A DNA stretch of 64,000 nt from positions 517,327 to 581,326 of the forward strand of contig ML976990.1 in the NCBI GenBank assembly GCA_010015675.1, given 5' to 3'. Positions 11,705 through 23,417 of the stretch are shown here, piece by piece; within the stretch, counting starts at the first letter, position 1, and each line of letters opens with the position of its first letter. The notes under the pieces were generated by a model. That model made no database searches, was not told where the DNA came from, and saw nothing but the letters and a program-made list of their open reading frames with translations. Made by a program: the position numbers and the translations under genes. The stretch is from Byssothecium circinans. Lineage: Eukaryota > Ascomycota > Dothideomycetes > Pleosporales > Massarinaceae.

Positions 11705-12734
11705 CCACTAGAAATTAGAAAAATTTCACGGCACCAGCCTACCGCCCTTTCCTGTACGTATTGTACTGTACATTGACGATGCGATGCGATGCAGCATACC
11801 ATAATGGTCCTCGACGTGCAGTATCTTACAATAAGCGTGCGTCAACAATCGCGAATGGGAAAGATGGATCTTTGCCTCTTGCCTCTTGCTATTAAGCATG
11901 GGGACGGAACGAAGGCAGATCGTACCCGTTCCTTCATCCTCAATAACGATGCCGATGCCGGCCACGGAGGTAGTTCCGGATCCGTATCTGTCTGTGAGAC
12001 ATTGCACTGCCGTGTCCTGCACATAACAGCGACAGCTTAATTAACTAGGACTCATACTGTCTAAGAGCAATGATAGATAGAACCATCCATCACAAAACCC
12101 AGCAAAGCATAAAAGAACGCAACAGCAAACAGTATCACTCAGCCTTTCACCACAACCACGCGATTTCACACACACACCTAATGTAGTGAAAAGAAGCTCC
12201 ATGTCATAGCACGCTCAGTACAAAAGATAAATGTATTCTTCTATCCTAGGAGCAGTAGCGCCTTCCCAGCCAACTTTCACATCCCATTCCATCCCGTTCA
12301 CCCCATCCCACAAACAGAACGCCCCCCCATCCTCCCTACCCCAACCAATCCAACCAAAAGACACAATCAACGCTGATGCCAGTGCTAATCCCAAGCTCAA
12401 AAAAAGGGGGGAAGTTACCAAACAACCAAGGGGGAAAAAATCTCATGCATGATACAAGAAGAAGCATAAAAAGACCGAACGAGTCGAAAGAAGAAGAAGA
12501 ATGGGGGGGAATCAAAGGCACCGCAGTGTAGAGCAACAACAAAAGGCACACAACACACATCCAAAACCCCGCAAAACACAAAAACAAAAAAACTATATTA
12601 AAAGAAAAAGGGCGGGGGACGAAAAAAAGAACGAACTTCCAAGTAGAGGAGTCATGTCTTGAACCGGCGGATGACTTTGTCCTTGCCCCTTTTTCCCTTC
12701 TTCTTGAGCGCCATAGTTCCGCCATTCACTACCT

Positions 12735-12783
12735 CCTGACCTGACCCGACCCGACCCTGACCTGACCTGAGCTAACCTGACCA
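12735..12783. repeat. degenerate pentanucleotide repeat (CTGAC / CCGAC units)
   Basis: Alternating CTGAC and CCGAC units cover about 50 bases and are followed by CCGTA/CCGTG units to about 12813. Similar CCCGA units recur at about 26956-26985. Confidence 0.75.
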
Positions 12784-13196
12784 GAGCTAATGCCGTACCG
12801 TACCGTGCCGTGCTCAAACAAAAGGGAAAGTACAATAACCCCGAAGGAGCACAACAAACAAACGCAGTGAGAAGTTAAACCCAAAAACCCCCAAAAGTTG
12901 GAAACCGGTTCCAAAGGTGATAAAGAGTAAAACCGGCCTCCCGAGAAAAAGTAAAAAGAGTCGTTGATTAAACCATGTATTCGCTCGCCATGTGGAACAG
13001 GGGGGAAAGAAGAAGAAGGCGACGAACACCAAGATCCGATCGCTGGAGGAAACCAAATAGGCAACCCGAGAGGATGAGTGGAGGGGAAGCGAAGAAGTCA
13101 TTGGAGCTAATAGCCGACTACAAACGAAGAGTGCAATCACTCTAACATATTGTCGAAAGCCATATACGCACAATGCCTGGGATACACGGGTCCACT

Positions 13197-15344
13197 CTAC
13201 TGAGGCGCATAGTAGTTTGTGGCCGGCATTTGCTGCGGGTAGTAATAAGCGCCGTCCGGACCAGGCGTCATCATCCCACCCATGCCCGGTACCGCGTAGC
13301 TGGCTGGTGGCTGAGGGTATGCGTCCATTGGCGGAGCGGAATATAGCTGCGCTGGGTCGACGTAGAAGGTCATGCCGTTCTGTTCATAGGCCACAGTGTT
13401 GGGTTGACTGGTAGGGGCAGACGCAACAGGAGCAGGCGGTGCAGCTATAGGCATGACATAGCTACTCTGCTGAGCGCCGGGAACGAACATCGGTACCATG
13501 CCGCCAGGAGGGACAAATTGGGGTTGAGCCCCGTTTTGTGGGTAGTAGTAGCCTTGAGGCACTGTGAAGCCCTGGGTTTGGTAGCCGGGTTGGAAGGGCT
13601 GGAATGCAGGAGCGTGGATGGCTCGCTCGGGAATGTTGGAGAGTGGCGTGCCCGTCGATGTCTGGTTGGGGTACGAAGGTTGGCGAGAGTGCGGGTAGAA
13701 GGGTTGGGGTTGCTCTGTCGCGGGAGCGGCTCCGTTGGCATGCACAGGTATTTGCTGGTGGAACGGCTGTTGCTCCTGCTGTTGTGGTGGGTGGAAGTTC
13801 ATCGACGCAGGAGACTCGATGCCGGCGACGGAAACAGTCTTTTGCGGACGAGGTTGGTGAATGGGGAGCTGACCTTGCCAGTTCTCGCGGAATGTCGGGT
13901 TCTGTGGCAGTGGATAGGGCTGCTGTTGCACGCCGTAGGGTGTCCCGCCGTTTGGAGACATGACAGGCGGCGCACCGTGGTACTTGGGACCACCGGGAGG
14001 GAGTCGGACTACAGGGCGAGAGTTGTCCATGTATCCACCGGGTCGAGACATGATGGAGCCGGCAGGGGAGACCATGCCCTCTCGGCCGTCGCGAGCTATT
14101 GACGAGCGTCTGCTCATGGCTACGCTCGGGGAGTAGACACTACCGCCGTACGCACTCGTTCGCCTGCTCGAGAAGCCGCCGCCAAAGGAACCAAAGCCGC
14201 GTCCTCGTCCTCGTCCGAAGCCTTGCTGGTTCGGTCGGAGGGCGCGGGGGATGAAGATGAAGGACCGCTCGACGGTGGGGAAGATGTATCGAGGAGCGTG
14301 GGGCGGAAGAGATATCCGAACGGGCTTGTCGCGGCGCAGGGGTGGACGGTGGTTCGGCAGGCGCGTGTGTTGCTTGATGGGCACATTCTGGAACAGTATC
14401 GGCGCCTTCATGTTGGGAAGGGACACGCGGACCGTGGCATTGTGGGTGTGGACTGTCGTGGAGAAGTTGCGTGTCTGGGGGGCTTTGGGGGTAGGTGCTG
14501 CCCTCGCCGACGGTTGTGTAGTGGATGCTGCCGGATATGTGGAAGAAGGGTTCGTGGGGGCCTGTCGCTGTGATGGCTGGGGCTGAGGCTGGGGTTGGGG
14601 AGCAGTGTTGACCGTCTCGTGGAGATCATGCTGCCACGGAGATTCGGTGGCTTCGGGCGCATTTCTTCGAATACTGCATTTCAAGTTAGTGCATACTCTC
14701 TGTCGAATTAGATATATTGTTGTTGGGTGGACATACTTGGCTGGTGAATATGGCCCTCCGATGCCGCCGCGTCCGCCTCGCCCACCAAACTGCCTGAAGC
14801 CATTCTGCGCCGGGGCAGACCGCTGGTCGTGCATGAAGAAGGCGCCGCGGTTGGGGATGAAGGCCGGGTCCGAGTCGCGCTTCTTCTTATACTCTTCGTG
14901 CTCCCGCCGTTTCCGGTCCGCAAAAGACTCTGGCCTCCCTGGCTGGGCCTCAACAGCGTTGCCCGTCTCAAAGTCCACCACTTCATCGTCCCGCGCCTTG
15001 TCCGAGACCTTGAGCCCATTCAACATCATCTCCGTGTCCCTCACAGCCGGAAAGGTGGCGTCTGAGCGGGCAATGGGCGGCGAGGGCATGCGTCGGCTGG
15101 AGACGTCGGTCCGCGATTTGGCATCCCGCGAGCCATTTGTTTTCCGCTTCAGCTTGCCTTCCGTCAGCGAGGCCGAGCTGTCCACCTCGCTCAGGTCGCT
15201 GTTGTCTGCATCCGCGTTCTCGTCCACGTCACTCTGCACCGAGAGGTCGCTCTGGGAATCCTCCACGCCTACCACTGACCTGTCTTCATCGTCCAGCGCC
15301 CGGCGTCGTGCAATAACGTTGGTCCGCTTCTTTATACCAGCCAT
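13197..15344 (-). CDS. Btz-domain (CASC3/Barentsz-like) protein
   Basis: Two exons, 15344-14737 and 14673-13197; the 63-bp intron 14674-14736 joins in phase 2 and gives 694 aa. The N-terminus (MAGIKKRTNVIARRRALDDE) is charged and acidic. Around residues 150-185 comes FADRKRREHEEYKKKRDSDP followed by AFIPNRGAFFMHDQR, the conserved core of the Btz/SELOR motif (PF09405) that in animal CASC3 clamps eIF4A-III and RNA in the exon junction complex. The rest is disordered: RGG-type patches, a histidine/arginine/proline segment, and a long Pro/Gln/Tyr-rich tail ending PQQMPATNYYAPQ. A Btz factor in an intron-bearing fungus implies an exon-junction or mRNA-localisation role; that is inference from the family. 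The intron is a multiple of three and stop-free, so its retention would keep the frame. Confidence 0.82.
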   Translation of the reverse strand: MAGIKKRTNVIARRRALDDEDRSVVGVEDSQSDLSVQSDVDENADADNSDLSEVDSSASLTEGKLKRKTNGSRDAKSRTDVSSRRMPSPPIARSDATFPAVRDTEMMLNGLKVSDKARDDEVVDFETGNAVEAQPGRPESFADRKRREHEEYKKKRDSDPAFIPNRGAFFMHDQRSAPAQNGFRQFGGRGGRGGIGGPYSPAKYVHPTTIYLIRQRVCTNLKCSIRRNAPEATESPWQHDLHETVNTAPQPQPQPQPSQRQAPTNPSSTYPAASTTQPSARAAPTPKAPQTRNFSTTVHTHNATVRVSLPNMKAPILFQNVPIKQHTRLPNHRPPLRRDKPVRISLPPHAPRYIFPTVERSFIFIPRALRPNQQGFGRGRGRGFGSFGGGFSSRRTSAYGGSVYSPSVAMSRRSSIARDGREGMVSPAGSIMSRPGGYMDNSRPVVRLPPGGPKYHGAPPVMSPNGGTPYGVQQQPYPLPQNPTFRENWQGQLPIHQPRPQKTVSVAGIESPASMNFHPPQQQEQQPFHQQIPVHANGAAPATEQPQPFYPHSRQPSYPNQTSTGTPLSNIPERAIHAPAFQPFQPGYQTQGFTVPQGYYYPQNGAQPQFVPPGGMVPMFVPGAQQSSYVMPIAAPPAPVASAPTSQPNTVAYEQNGMTFYVDPAQLYSAPPMDAYPQPPASYAVPGMGGMMTPGPDGAYYYPQQMPATNYYAPQ

Positions 15345-16531
15345 GGTTGTGCGTCAAGGGTGATAGAGGGCCTGTGTCGGGGGGAGAAGGGGAAGCTGCT
15401 CCGTCGGCTACGGAAGGAGAGAGGCGATGGGTCGGCTGCGGAGGCGTCTGGGGGAAACCTGAGGGCCTTGACGAAGGGGCAAGTGGGGATGGATCCGGGG
15501 ACGATACGTCGACGGCGGTTGATGGGGTTGTCGGTTGAGTGCTGAACTCACGATGGGGATGGGAACGTCGATGTCGATGCCTATGCCTATGCCTGAGAAA
15601 ATGATGCGAATAGCGGAATTTGCCGCTGGGAAATGTATCCCTGTCGTGGCGTCTGCGGTCTGAGCGCACAACAACACGACCAGTACAACAGAGTGTCGGC
15701 GGAATGCAATTGGGCGTGCTGAGGCCGCAGAGGGAGAGCGCGCAAAGGGCGGTCAAGCGGGTCAACAAGTTCGGCTGCCCGTGTGCCAGCTCAACGCGTC
15801 ACGCTTGGTTGTGTTGGGGGTTACAAAGTGACGTGCCCATTCATAATCAACGGCACGTGATTTGATATGCGTCCAATACATACACCCACAGCGTATTTAC
15901 CTAACCATCGTCTGCAGTAGTCTCCTAAAACATGTTGATTCTGGCTAGAATGAGATCGAATGGGAGCCCGCACGACGCCCCTATACACAACCCGTCAATT
16001 AGTTATCGCAGCTATAAGATCCAGGTATAAACAGATAGAATACCACTCTTCTCCATACAATGCGCCGTATTTGCCGTAAGGTAATCACTTAGTCAGCATA
16101 TAGACTGTTGTGTAGCAACTCACCTCGTTCCCTCAATAAGTATGTTCATTTTCGTCACATTCGCGTCACGTATAGGTCATGTTTGAAATAATTACAATAT
16201 CGCCATTGGGTTTCTAGCTAATGCTCCGGGCCTTTAACCCAGCCTGAAATGCCTCCTAAGAAAAAAAATGCTATATCACCCCCAGCGCCGTAGTGATGCT
16301 GAAATGCTTCAAAAGGCCTCAGATAGGCGCCGTCTGATGCAGGTATCCTAGAGACAAGGAGAGGGAGAAAAACCAGAATGCCGACCGGGAATGCATACAG
16401 ACGTGTAGTCTTGAAATGGGTAAATGTAGAAGAAGAGAAGTGGGAAACACAATGCCTAATATATACAAGGTTGGACTCCGTTGACATTTTGCCGTTGTCT
16501 CCTCTTGAGAAGGTGAAGTGGTTGGTCCGTC
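15345..16531. other. intergenic, Btz promoter and 3' flank of the PNUTS-like gene
   Basis: Both neighbours are on the minus strand, so this stretch carries the promoter and leader of the Btz gene (left) and the 3' end of the next gene (right). A short run of GCCTAT units lies at about 15577-15595. No gene or RNA is evident. Confidence 0.5.
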
Positions 16532-19500
16532 TCACATATTCAAGTCGTGGATATATGTGCAGTCGTCACCCTTGTTGCACTTGCCGATCGAAAAGAATCT
16601 GCATGGAATGACCTTGTGACGCTTGCTCGCCAGATTGTATTTGCCCTTCTTGTTTGTGTTGTACACCTGTTCGTTATCGTTCCCGTCGTCCCGCTGCCTC
16701 TTGTGCCCGCCACGAGTGTGCTGGTTGTGCTGAGATTGCATCGGTGGCTGGTAGGCAGCGCCGCCATCTTGCTGTGGAGCAGGAAAGCCCTGCGACAGAG
16801 GAAAGCCTGCGGGAAGGGGCGGCCAAGCTGCTCCCCCAAGCGGAGGAACGGGTGGGAAACCGGTGGCTTGCGGAGCGAAAGTGGCCATAAGGGCATTGAT
16901 ATCGATCGGGGGAGCCGCTGCCGCAGGTGGCTGGTTGGTGGGGAAGGTCACGGATGGAGCGGGCGCTGTCGTTTGGCCTTGGGCTTGACCTCCAGTGATG
17001 GCACCGAGAATAGCTGCAAGGTCGAATGAAGCGGTCGGATTTGTTGTGGAAGGGGGAGTGAGCACCGGAGCTGGCGGGTGCGTACTCTGATCTGCTGCCG
17101 TGATCTGCGCTATGTTCGGGTTCAAACTGGCCAGAGACTCGAGAAGTTTCGTCACATCCGGTACCGGGGCTGACTTTGGCGCTCTATCTAGAACTACCTG
17201 AGGCGGCGGGCCAAAACTGGTGACCGGTGCTGAGGGAGACGGCGACATCTGTGACTCCAGCGGCTCACGGGGGGAGGATGGTATGTCGGATGGGTGTGCG
17301 TAATGTATAATTAGTGTCACCCGCTCGTGCTGGATATTGGCTTCTTTCTCAGGGCAAATGGGTATGCACTGGCCGCCACCGAAAGGTTCATAATTGCGCT
17401 TCCGCTCTTCAATATCGACTCGAGAAAAGTCGACCAAAGAAGGCTCCATCCATGACCGATACTCTACTTCAGGCTCGTCATCATCGTCATCCATCATCTC
17501 CTTGTGCTGTTTGAACATGCGACCTTCACCTCCAATGTCGCCTGCGTCCCGCTTCATATTCTCGTCATGGCCGAAATCTTCCTCGGGCTCGTGGTCAAAG
17601 TACCTAACAGCTACTAGAGAACCTTCGGGCTTGAAGGTAACGCGCAAATGACGCCGTGATTCCTTGCGCAGCCGCTTTGCCTTCTCTTCAGCTGTCTCGG
17701 GCGGTAGCTGCTTTTCCGTCTTGGTTGGCGCTGCAGGCTCCTCCGCCTTGGGCTTCATAAGCTCGGCCATCGTCTGTGCAAATGAAAATGCGGGCTTCGC
17801 GGTGGCTGCTGCCGCAGGCTTCTTGTCCTTTGCGGCGGGTGTAGTGGCCTTGGCGGCTTGCTTCGTGCTTGATACGGGAGCAGCGTTCGTTGTCTGCTTT
17901 TTGCCCGCGGCATTGAGAGATGCGAAGAGTGTGGACGGCTTGTTGACGATTTGGGTCACGCGGGCTTTGGCGGGTGTGGGCGATGGCTTTTCTCCAGGCC
18001 GTTTTAGCTGCGATGCGGCCGTTGCTGCAGACTTGGTAGCTACTGTACCCAGTTTCCTATCGCCACCGGCAATCGAGTCGTTGGGCTTCACTTTCTTTGT
18101 GACAGGAACAGGTACAGTTGGCCGGCTCGAAGGTGCCGGACGCTTTGCGCCCTTGGCTTCTGAAGTGGTTTCAACCTCAGGCGGTGAACCCACTTTGGCT
18201 TTCTTGGAGCTCGCAGCAGCACCTTCGATTATCTTGTTGATGAGTTTCTGGTGCTTGTCATTCGCTTTTTTCTTCAGCATGTTGAGCGCTCTGAGAAGCT
18301 TGGTCTCTTCGAGTAGCTCGGTGCTTAGTGTGCTTGTACATCCTGCCAAGACTTCATACATGGCAGATGGAAGTTCCCCATTATAGTCCTGCACCTTGAC
18401 CGCGTTTGCTAGAAACAGATAACAACAGTAAACAAAAGCCTTCACTGCACCGATGTTGTAAAGCACGTCGGGATGAGCGTACTGCAATAGCGTTTTCAAC
18501 GCGACTAGTAGGAGATGCTTTTGCCCGTTGACCCGGTTCCTCAGCTCCGGCAACTCAGTCACCTTCTTATTCTCCTCCGCCTCCGCAAGTGCTTTGGCGT
18601 CGGCCCGCCATCGCTTCTGAATAGTACCACAAATCTCCCAAAAGTCACGCAAACAGCCTTTAGTCTTCTCTGTGGACAGTTGCGATCGACGAGGACGCCA
18701 AGTCGCCTTGATGATGTCGTATCGGGTGGCCTCTTGAGGTCCCTCCGGTCGTGATGCAGGAAGTGGTGACGGCTCGTCCTCTTCGTCGTCGGTATCGTCA
18801 CTGCTATCGTCCGAGTCATCGTAGCTCTCGCTGTCGCTGATGTCCTTCTGGATAATCTTGCCAGATGGTAATGTTTTCGGGGGGAGCTTCTTGGCGAGCA
18901 GTTTCTTGTTGTCGGCACCCGCTTTTCGCAGGTCCTTGACAGACTGGCGAGGCGTGTACATGGGAAGGGCGGCTACACATGGTTAGATTTTATGGTCACA
19001 CAGTTTTAGGCAGCATGATTGCTTACTTCGATTAGATGGAAGATGAAAGGTTTCAGAACCAAGAGTCACAAATTTATTAAGAGCAGTTGAATTAGTGACT
19101 TCTGCCAAAGCAGATTGATCAAAGAAGACAAATGCGCCCGACTTCCTTGTCGTTGGCAATTTATACTCTGGGTTCTGTTTAGGCTGTACGGTCGCGGGAT
19201 GCATTGACCGCTGGGGAGTGGAAGAGTCGGGTGGTGTTCGTAAAGTCTGTGAATGCATTAGCACGTGTTGAACATACAGAGGCGATATGGATGCTTACCT
19301 GATATGGTGAGGCGGTTGGGCGAGGATGCTGTACCGCTAGACTCCGCTGCAGAGCCTGTGGAGTCACCGTGCTGGACTGTGTCTGAGACTGGCCATTCTG
19401 CAATGCCACTGCATATGGCGATTGTTGCTGCTGGCGCACTGCATTGGCATCGAGGCCCAGGGAAGGATCTACGTTGGTAGGATGTCCGTAGTTGGGCATT

Positions 19501-19796
19501 GAAGCATGGTTACCGAACTGATTGTATTGGTAAGGCGAGGCGGTGCGTAGTCCTTGGCCTTGGTTCTGATATGATTGACTAATCGAGTTGTATGCCTGAG
19601 GTTGTTGCTGCGGCATGTACGAATTATGGTGCCAGGTCTGGCTGGAGTTGGCGAGGCCGTTAAGCTGGCCGTTGTTCCATTGCGCATCGAAGTGGTCTCC
19701 GGAAGGAGTAAAGGGCAGATTCGAAAAGGCCGGGTTGGTGTAGATGTTCTGCTCTTGGAGTGGGAGATGTTCACTTGGCACGTGACTGGGAGCCAT
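16532..19796 (-). CDS. PNUTS-like PP1 regulatory protein with CCCH zinc finger
   Basis: Three exons: 19796-19299, 19246-19027 and 18972-16532; introns of 52 and 54 bp; product 1052 aa. Residues 1-166 (exon 1) are rich in Gln, Asn, Tyr and Ser. Residues about 325-475 form a helical region (CLRDFWEICGTIQKRW, ALKTLLQYAHPDVLYNIGAV) at the place where PNUTS has its TFIIS N-terminal-like domain. Near residue 683, HLRVTFKPEGSLVAVRYFDH matches the PNUTS PP1-docking RVxF segment (human type: VTW followed by EEGKL..YF). The C-terminus has CRFFSIGKCNKGDDCTYIH, a C-x7-C-x5-C-x3-H finger. In animals and fission yeast PNUTS brings PP1 to the transcription-termination machinery and acts on RNA polymerase II. 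The same motif order supports a fungal orthologue; the Q/N-rich N-terminus is extra. The exon 1 start is the first suitable ATG; an upstream in-frame ATG at 19922 is less likely. Confidence 0.75.
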
Positions 19797-21175
19797 GGTG
19801 TGCAGCTTGAGATGGGTCGCTGATGGGCAATGATTAACTTGGTTGGCTAAAGTTTGCTGTGCAGACGGGCGCTGATTGGTCAGACCCACTGGCGGTGCCG
19901 CGGCAGAGTTTGGTTCCAGCAAACGAGGAATTTATGCGACAAAGCAGGGTGCGCTAGGCGCCAACAGGACTGGCGCGGACTCACAGGGGGTGAAAGAGGC
20001 CGGATCGGGTAGATTTGAGAGGCGAAAAGACCCGTAATACTTCCGTTTCGGGATGGAGCGGTGAATGTGTTGAGTCCTCCGCTGCAAAATCGTGGGTGCC
20101 CTCCAGTGCTCGGCGTGTTGCAGGTTGGACGTGGACGGCCGAAAGATGCTGGCTGACAGCGCTGACGCTTGCGTGCTCTGCCCTTTCAACGCGCGACCGA
20201 CCGACTGACTGCCGCAGCCTTGTGAATTATTGTATGGGTTGGCAAAGCGGCGAGGACACTGCCGATGCGTTCACTTGACGTTTCCGCACCCAAATGCACT
20301 GCACGCACAACGTCGCCGCAGCGTCCGCTCAAGACGCGCGACGTCGCTATTCGCTTGCAAGAATGCTTATGAGCCTTTGTGCGGTCGCAAGCCAGACCTC
20401 CTTGATGAAATCCGAGACGCGCCGATGGGACTGCTATTAGTAGCAGACGTGAGAGTCACTGCTGCCTGCCTGCGTCTCCTCGCGCGACGACCACGACAAA
20501 TACCACCACCGCAAGCTGAACCACGAGTGCCCCGCTGGAGCGCCGTAGATGAAGTCTAATTTAATCAGACGCCCTTATTAGCGGGCAGAAGTTCACTGAA
20601 GAGGGGCATGAAGCAGTGGGAGGGAAGAAAAGGCGCGCGTGTTGGTGAGTGTTGATGAGTGTTGGTGGGTGAGTTGGTAAAGGAGGAAGCGAAGAGGGAG
20701 CGAGGCGAGGGCAGAGGGCGACTTTGAGAGGCGGGAGGACTTGGCGGGTGCCACGCTAGGCCCGGAATAGCCCACTAGTGTCGCCCGGGCACCTGGGCAG
20801 CAGCGCAAGTAAAGGTGAAGTGAGATCACGGAAGATGGATACAGCTGAGATGTCCTACAGAAAGTACAATCTCTCTTCCTGTTGTTGTGTTTGATGCCTT
20901 CGAGGTGAATGCATGTGACATCAGTCCACACACTGCGCTAAGCCGGAACAGGCTCGCTAGCATTGGATGGCAACCGCAGCCTCAATGATTATTGAACACA
21001 TGCCTAGGCAGAGCAGACGACAGCAGCACACCTTCATATACGTGTTCTTTTCGCAAGGTCCTGTCGAACAATTGAATCATCCTAAATTCCGAGTGCCCAC
21101 CTGTGACTCCGCGCGCAGAGTCCAACATTCGCATGCGGTAACCTGCACCAGGCGGGCGCCAGCCAGACACACACC
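19797..21175. promoter_or_regulatory. divergent intergenic region, PNUTS-like gene / SLY1
   Basis: Nearly 1.4 kb between two divergent starts. It must contain both promoters. The short frames here have no family resemblance. The stretch around 20620-20680 is a purine-rich GTTGGTGAGTGTTGATG-type repeat-like segment. No specific sites are assigned. Confidence 0.4.
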
Positions 21176-23417
21176 ATGGCTTCACTTCGCGATCAACAAA
21201 TAAGTGCGCTCTCTGTCGAATGCTATCCTAAGCAAAACTAATAGATTCGTGCAGCCGCAATCCAGCGCATCCTAAACCTCAACGCCCCCAAACAGCCCTC
21301 CGATGCCGACGATGCGAATGCGACCGCCGTGCAGCCTGCAAACTCTCCCATCCTCTCCGAGACCGGCGAGCCAATATGGAAAGTGCTAGTCTTTGATGAC
21401 TTCTCGAGGGATGTGGTGTCGTCGGTGCTGCGGGTCAACGACCTGCGTGCCTGGGGCGTCACCATCTACCTGCCCATAAGCACGACGAGGCATATGATAC
21501 CCGACGTACCCGTCATCTACCTCATAGAACCGACCCCTACGAACCTCCAGATTGTCACGAGCGACCTCTCCCGCAGCCTCTACTCCCCCGCCTACATCAA
21601 CTTCATCTCCTCCATACCCCGACCCCTACTCGAAGACTTTGCAACACAGACGATGACGTCAGGAACGGCGGAACACATAGCACAAATCTACGACCAGTAC
21701 CTAAACTTCATCGTGTCAGAGCCGGACCTCTTTTCTCTCGGAATGCCCGGTGCATATGGCACCCTGAACAGCAACTTGGTGCCTGACCAAGAGCTGGATG
21801 CAGTTGTCGACCGGATCGTGTCAGGACTCTTCTCCTTCGTAGTTACCTTGGGGACGATGCCGATAATACGCTGCGAGAAGAATGGTCCGGCCGAAGCTGT
21901 GTCAGCAAAATTGGATAGGAAGCTCAGAGACCATGTCTTGAACTCAAAGACGAATCTGTTCTCTGGCGATTCGAAGTCGGCGTCCAATACCGGGTCGCGA
22001 CCAGTCCTCATTATCGTAGACCGCAATGTGGACTTGACGGCGATGCTTAGCCATAGTTGGATCTATCAATCTCTGGTCTACGATGTGCTGAACATGAACC
22101 TCAACAAAATTACCATGAATGTGCCCCTCGACAAGGAACGTCCTGAAAAGGGTTCCAAGAAGCAGACGTACGATCTGACAGCCTCCGACTTCTTCTGGCT
22201 ACGGAATGCCTCGTTACCATTCCCTCAAGTCGCTGAAGAGGTAACTCAGGAGTGGAACAAGTACCAGGAAGACGCCAATGAAATTACGAGGAAGACGGGA
22301 ACATCTTCAATAGATGATTTGTCGGGCGACAGCGGCCAATTCGCTGCTCATCTGAAAGGAGCCATGGCCGCCCTTCCTGAGTTGAGAGAGCGCAAGGCAA
22401 CTATCACCATGCACATGGAGATTTTAGAGACGTTGATGGAGGGCATCAAAGACCGAAAGCTCGACCAATACTTCCAGCTTGAAGAAGAGCTGTCAAAGCA
22501 AACAAAGGCTCAGATTCTAGAACTCATCAAAAACCCTGACATGGGGAAGGAGCCGCTCGATAAATTACGGCTGTTCCTACAATGGTAAGTCGGGCAAACT
22601 CTTCAAATTTTTGTTAAATCAATTATACGAAGATGCCATCACTCAGTGTACTGACCCAATCAGGTATTTGACCACCGAGTCCGAAGTGAGCCGTGCGGAC
22701 GTCGAAAGCTTCACACAAGCACTTGAAGCTGCAGGCGCCAACACCAGTTCCATCAAATATGTCGCAACCGTACGACAGCTCACCCGCATGACCATGATCA
22801 CCTCGGCTCCCACACAATCTTCGCAACCCGCATCGCAACTCTTCGGGGGCTTTAGTAGTCTTAGTTCCCGCGTTACCGATCGTTTCAAGGAAGCTGGTCT
22901 TGGCGCCAACTTTGAGGGCCTTCTCCAAGGTGTCAAGAATTTCCTGCCTGCAAACAGGGATCTCACGCTCACGAAGGTTACCGAGTCCATTATGGATCCC
23001 GCGAATGCATCGTCGAGTGCCATCAGCAAAACGGAGAATTACTTGTACTTTGATCCACGCTCGGCAAATGCGCGTGGTACACTTCCTCCCGCGAGTCAAG
23101 CAAGGAATCAACAGGGGAGCCGGATGGGTATTGAGGCCACGTTTGGGCAGAGACGGCAGGCTTTTTCAGAAGCTATTGTGTTCTCTGTTGGTGGTGGAAG
23201 CATGGAGTAAGACCATCTCTTTCATCCCTCTTCTATCACAATACTGATCATACGCAGTGAATACGGCAACTTGCAAGAATGGGCAAAGAGAACGAGCGCA
23301 AGTGGGGCGTCCGGAACAGGCCAGAAACGAAGAGTCATCTATGGCTCTACTGCCATACTATCAGCCACGGACTTCGTCAACAATGATCTGGCAAGGCTGG
23401 GCAAGGAAAGCTCGTAG
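21176..23417 (+). CDS. SLY1: SLY1, Sec1/Munc18-family protein of ER-Golgi fusion
   Basis: Four exons: 21176-21203, 21255-22584, 22664-23206 and 23258-23417; introns of 51, 79 and 51 bp; product 686 aa, close to the usual Sly1 size. Exon 1 is only 28 bases and gives MASLRDQQI. Using the acceptor after GTGCAG at 21254 restores TAIQRILNLNAPKQ, the expected Sly1 N-terminus; the nearer TAG acceptor would break the frame. Other landmarks are EPIWKVLVFDDFSRDVVSSV, ADLRAWGVTIYLP-like text near residue 60, RPVLIIVDRNVDLTAMLSHS, and the end VVFSVGGGSMDEYGNLQEWA. Sly1 binds the SNARE Sed5 and chaperones SNARE assembly in ER-to-Golgi and intra-Golgi transport; it is essential in yeast. A GAAA-poor, T-rich stretch at about 23498-23516 lies in the likely 3' untranslated region. 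Confidence 0.96.

Larger units (their letters stand above)
10199..13196. other. long gene-free convergent spacer
   Basis: Nearly 3 kb between the converging RT-like and Btz genes, unusually long for this window. No frame here has convincing codon structure. It contains a 19-base A tract, a run of CCTGA/CCCGA units, and three copies of GTAC(T/A)GTAC at 11584, 11617 and 11763 (see findings). The right end probably includes the 3' untranslated region of the Btz gene. Confidence 0.55.

Noticed and set aside
14605..15363. 252-residue plus-strand frame opposite the Btz gene
   Set aside because: Mirror of Ser/Asp/Arg-rich coding on the minus strand; no family resemblance and it covers the Btz core.
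17664..18386. Plus-strand hydrophobic-looking frame opposite the PNUTS-like gene
   Set aside because: Ala/Val/Phe richness arises from the Ala/Lys/Pro codons on the real strand.
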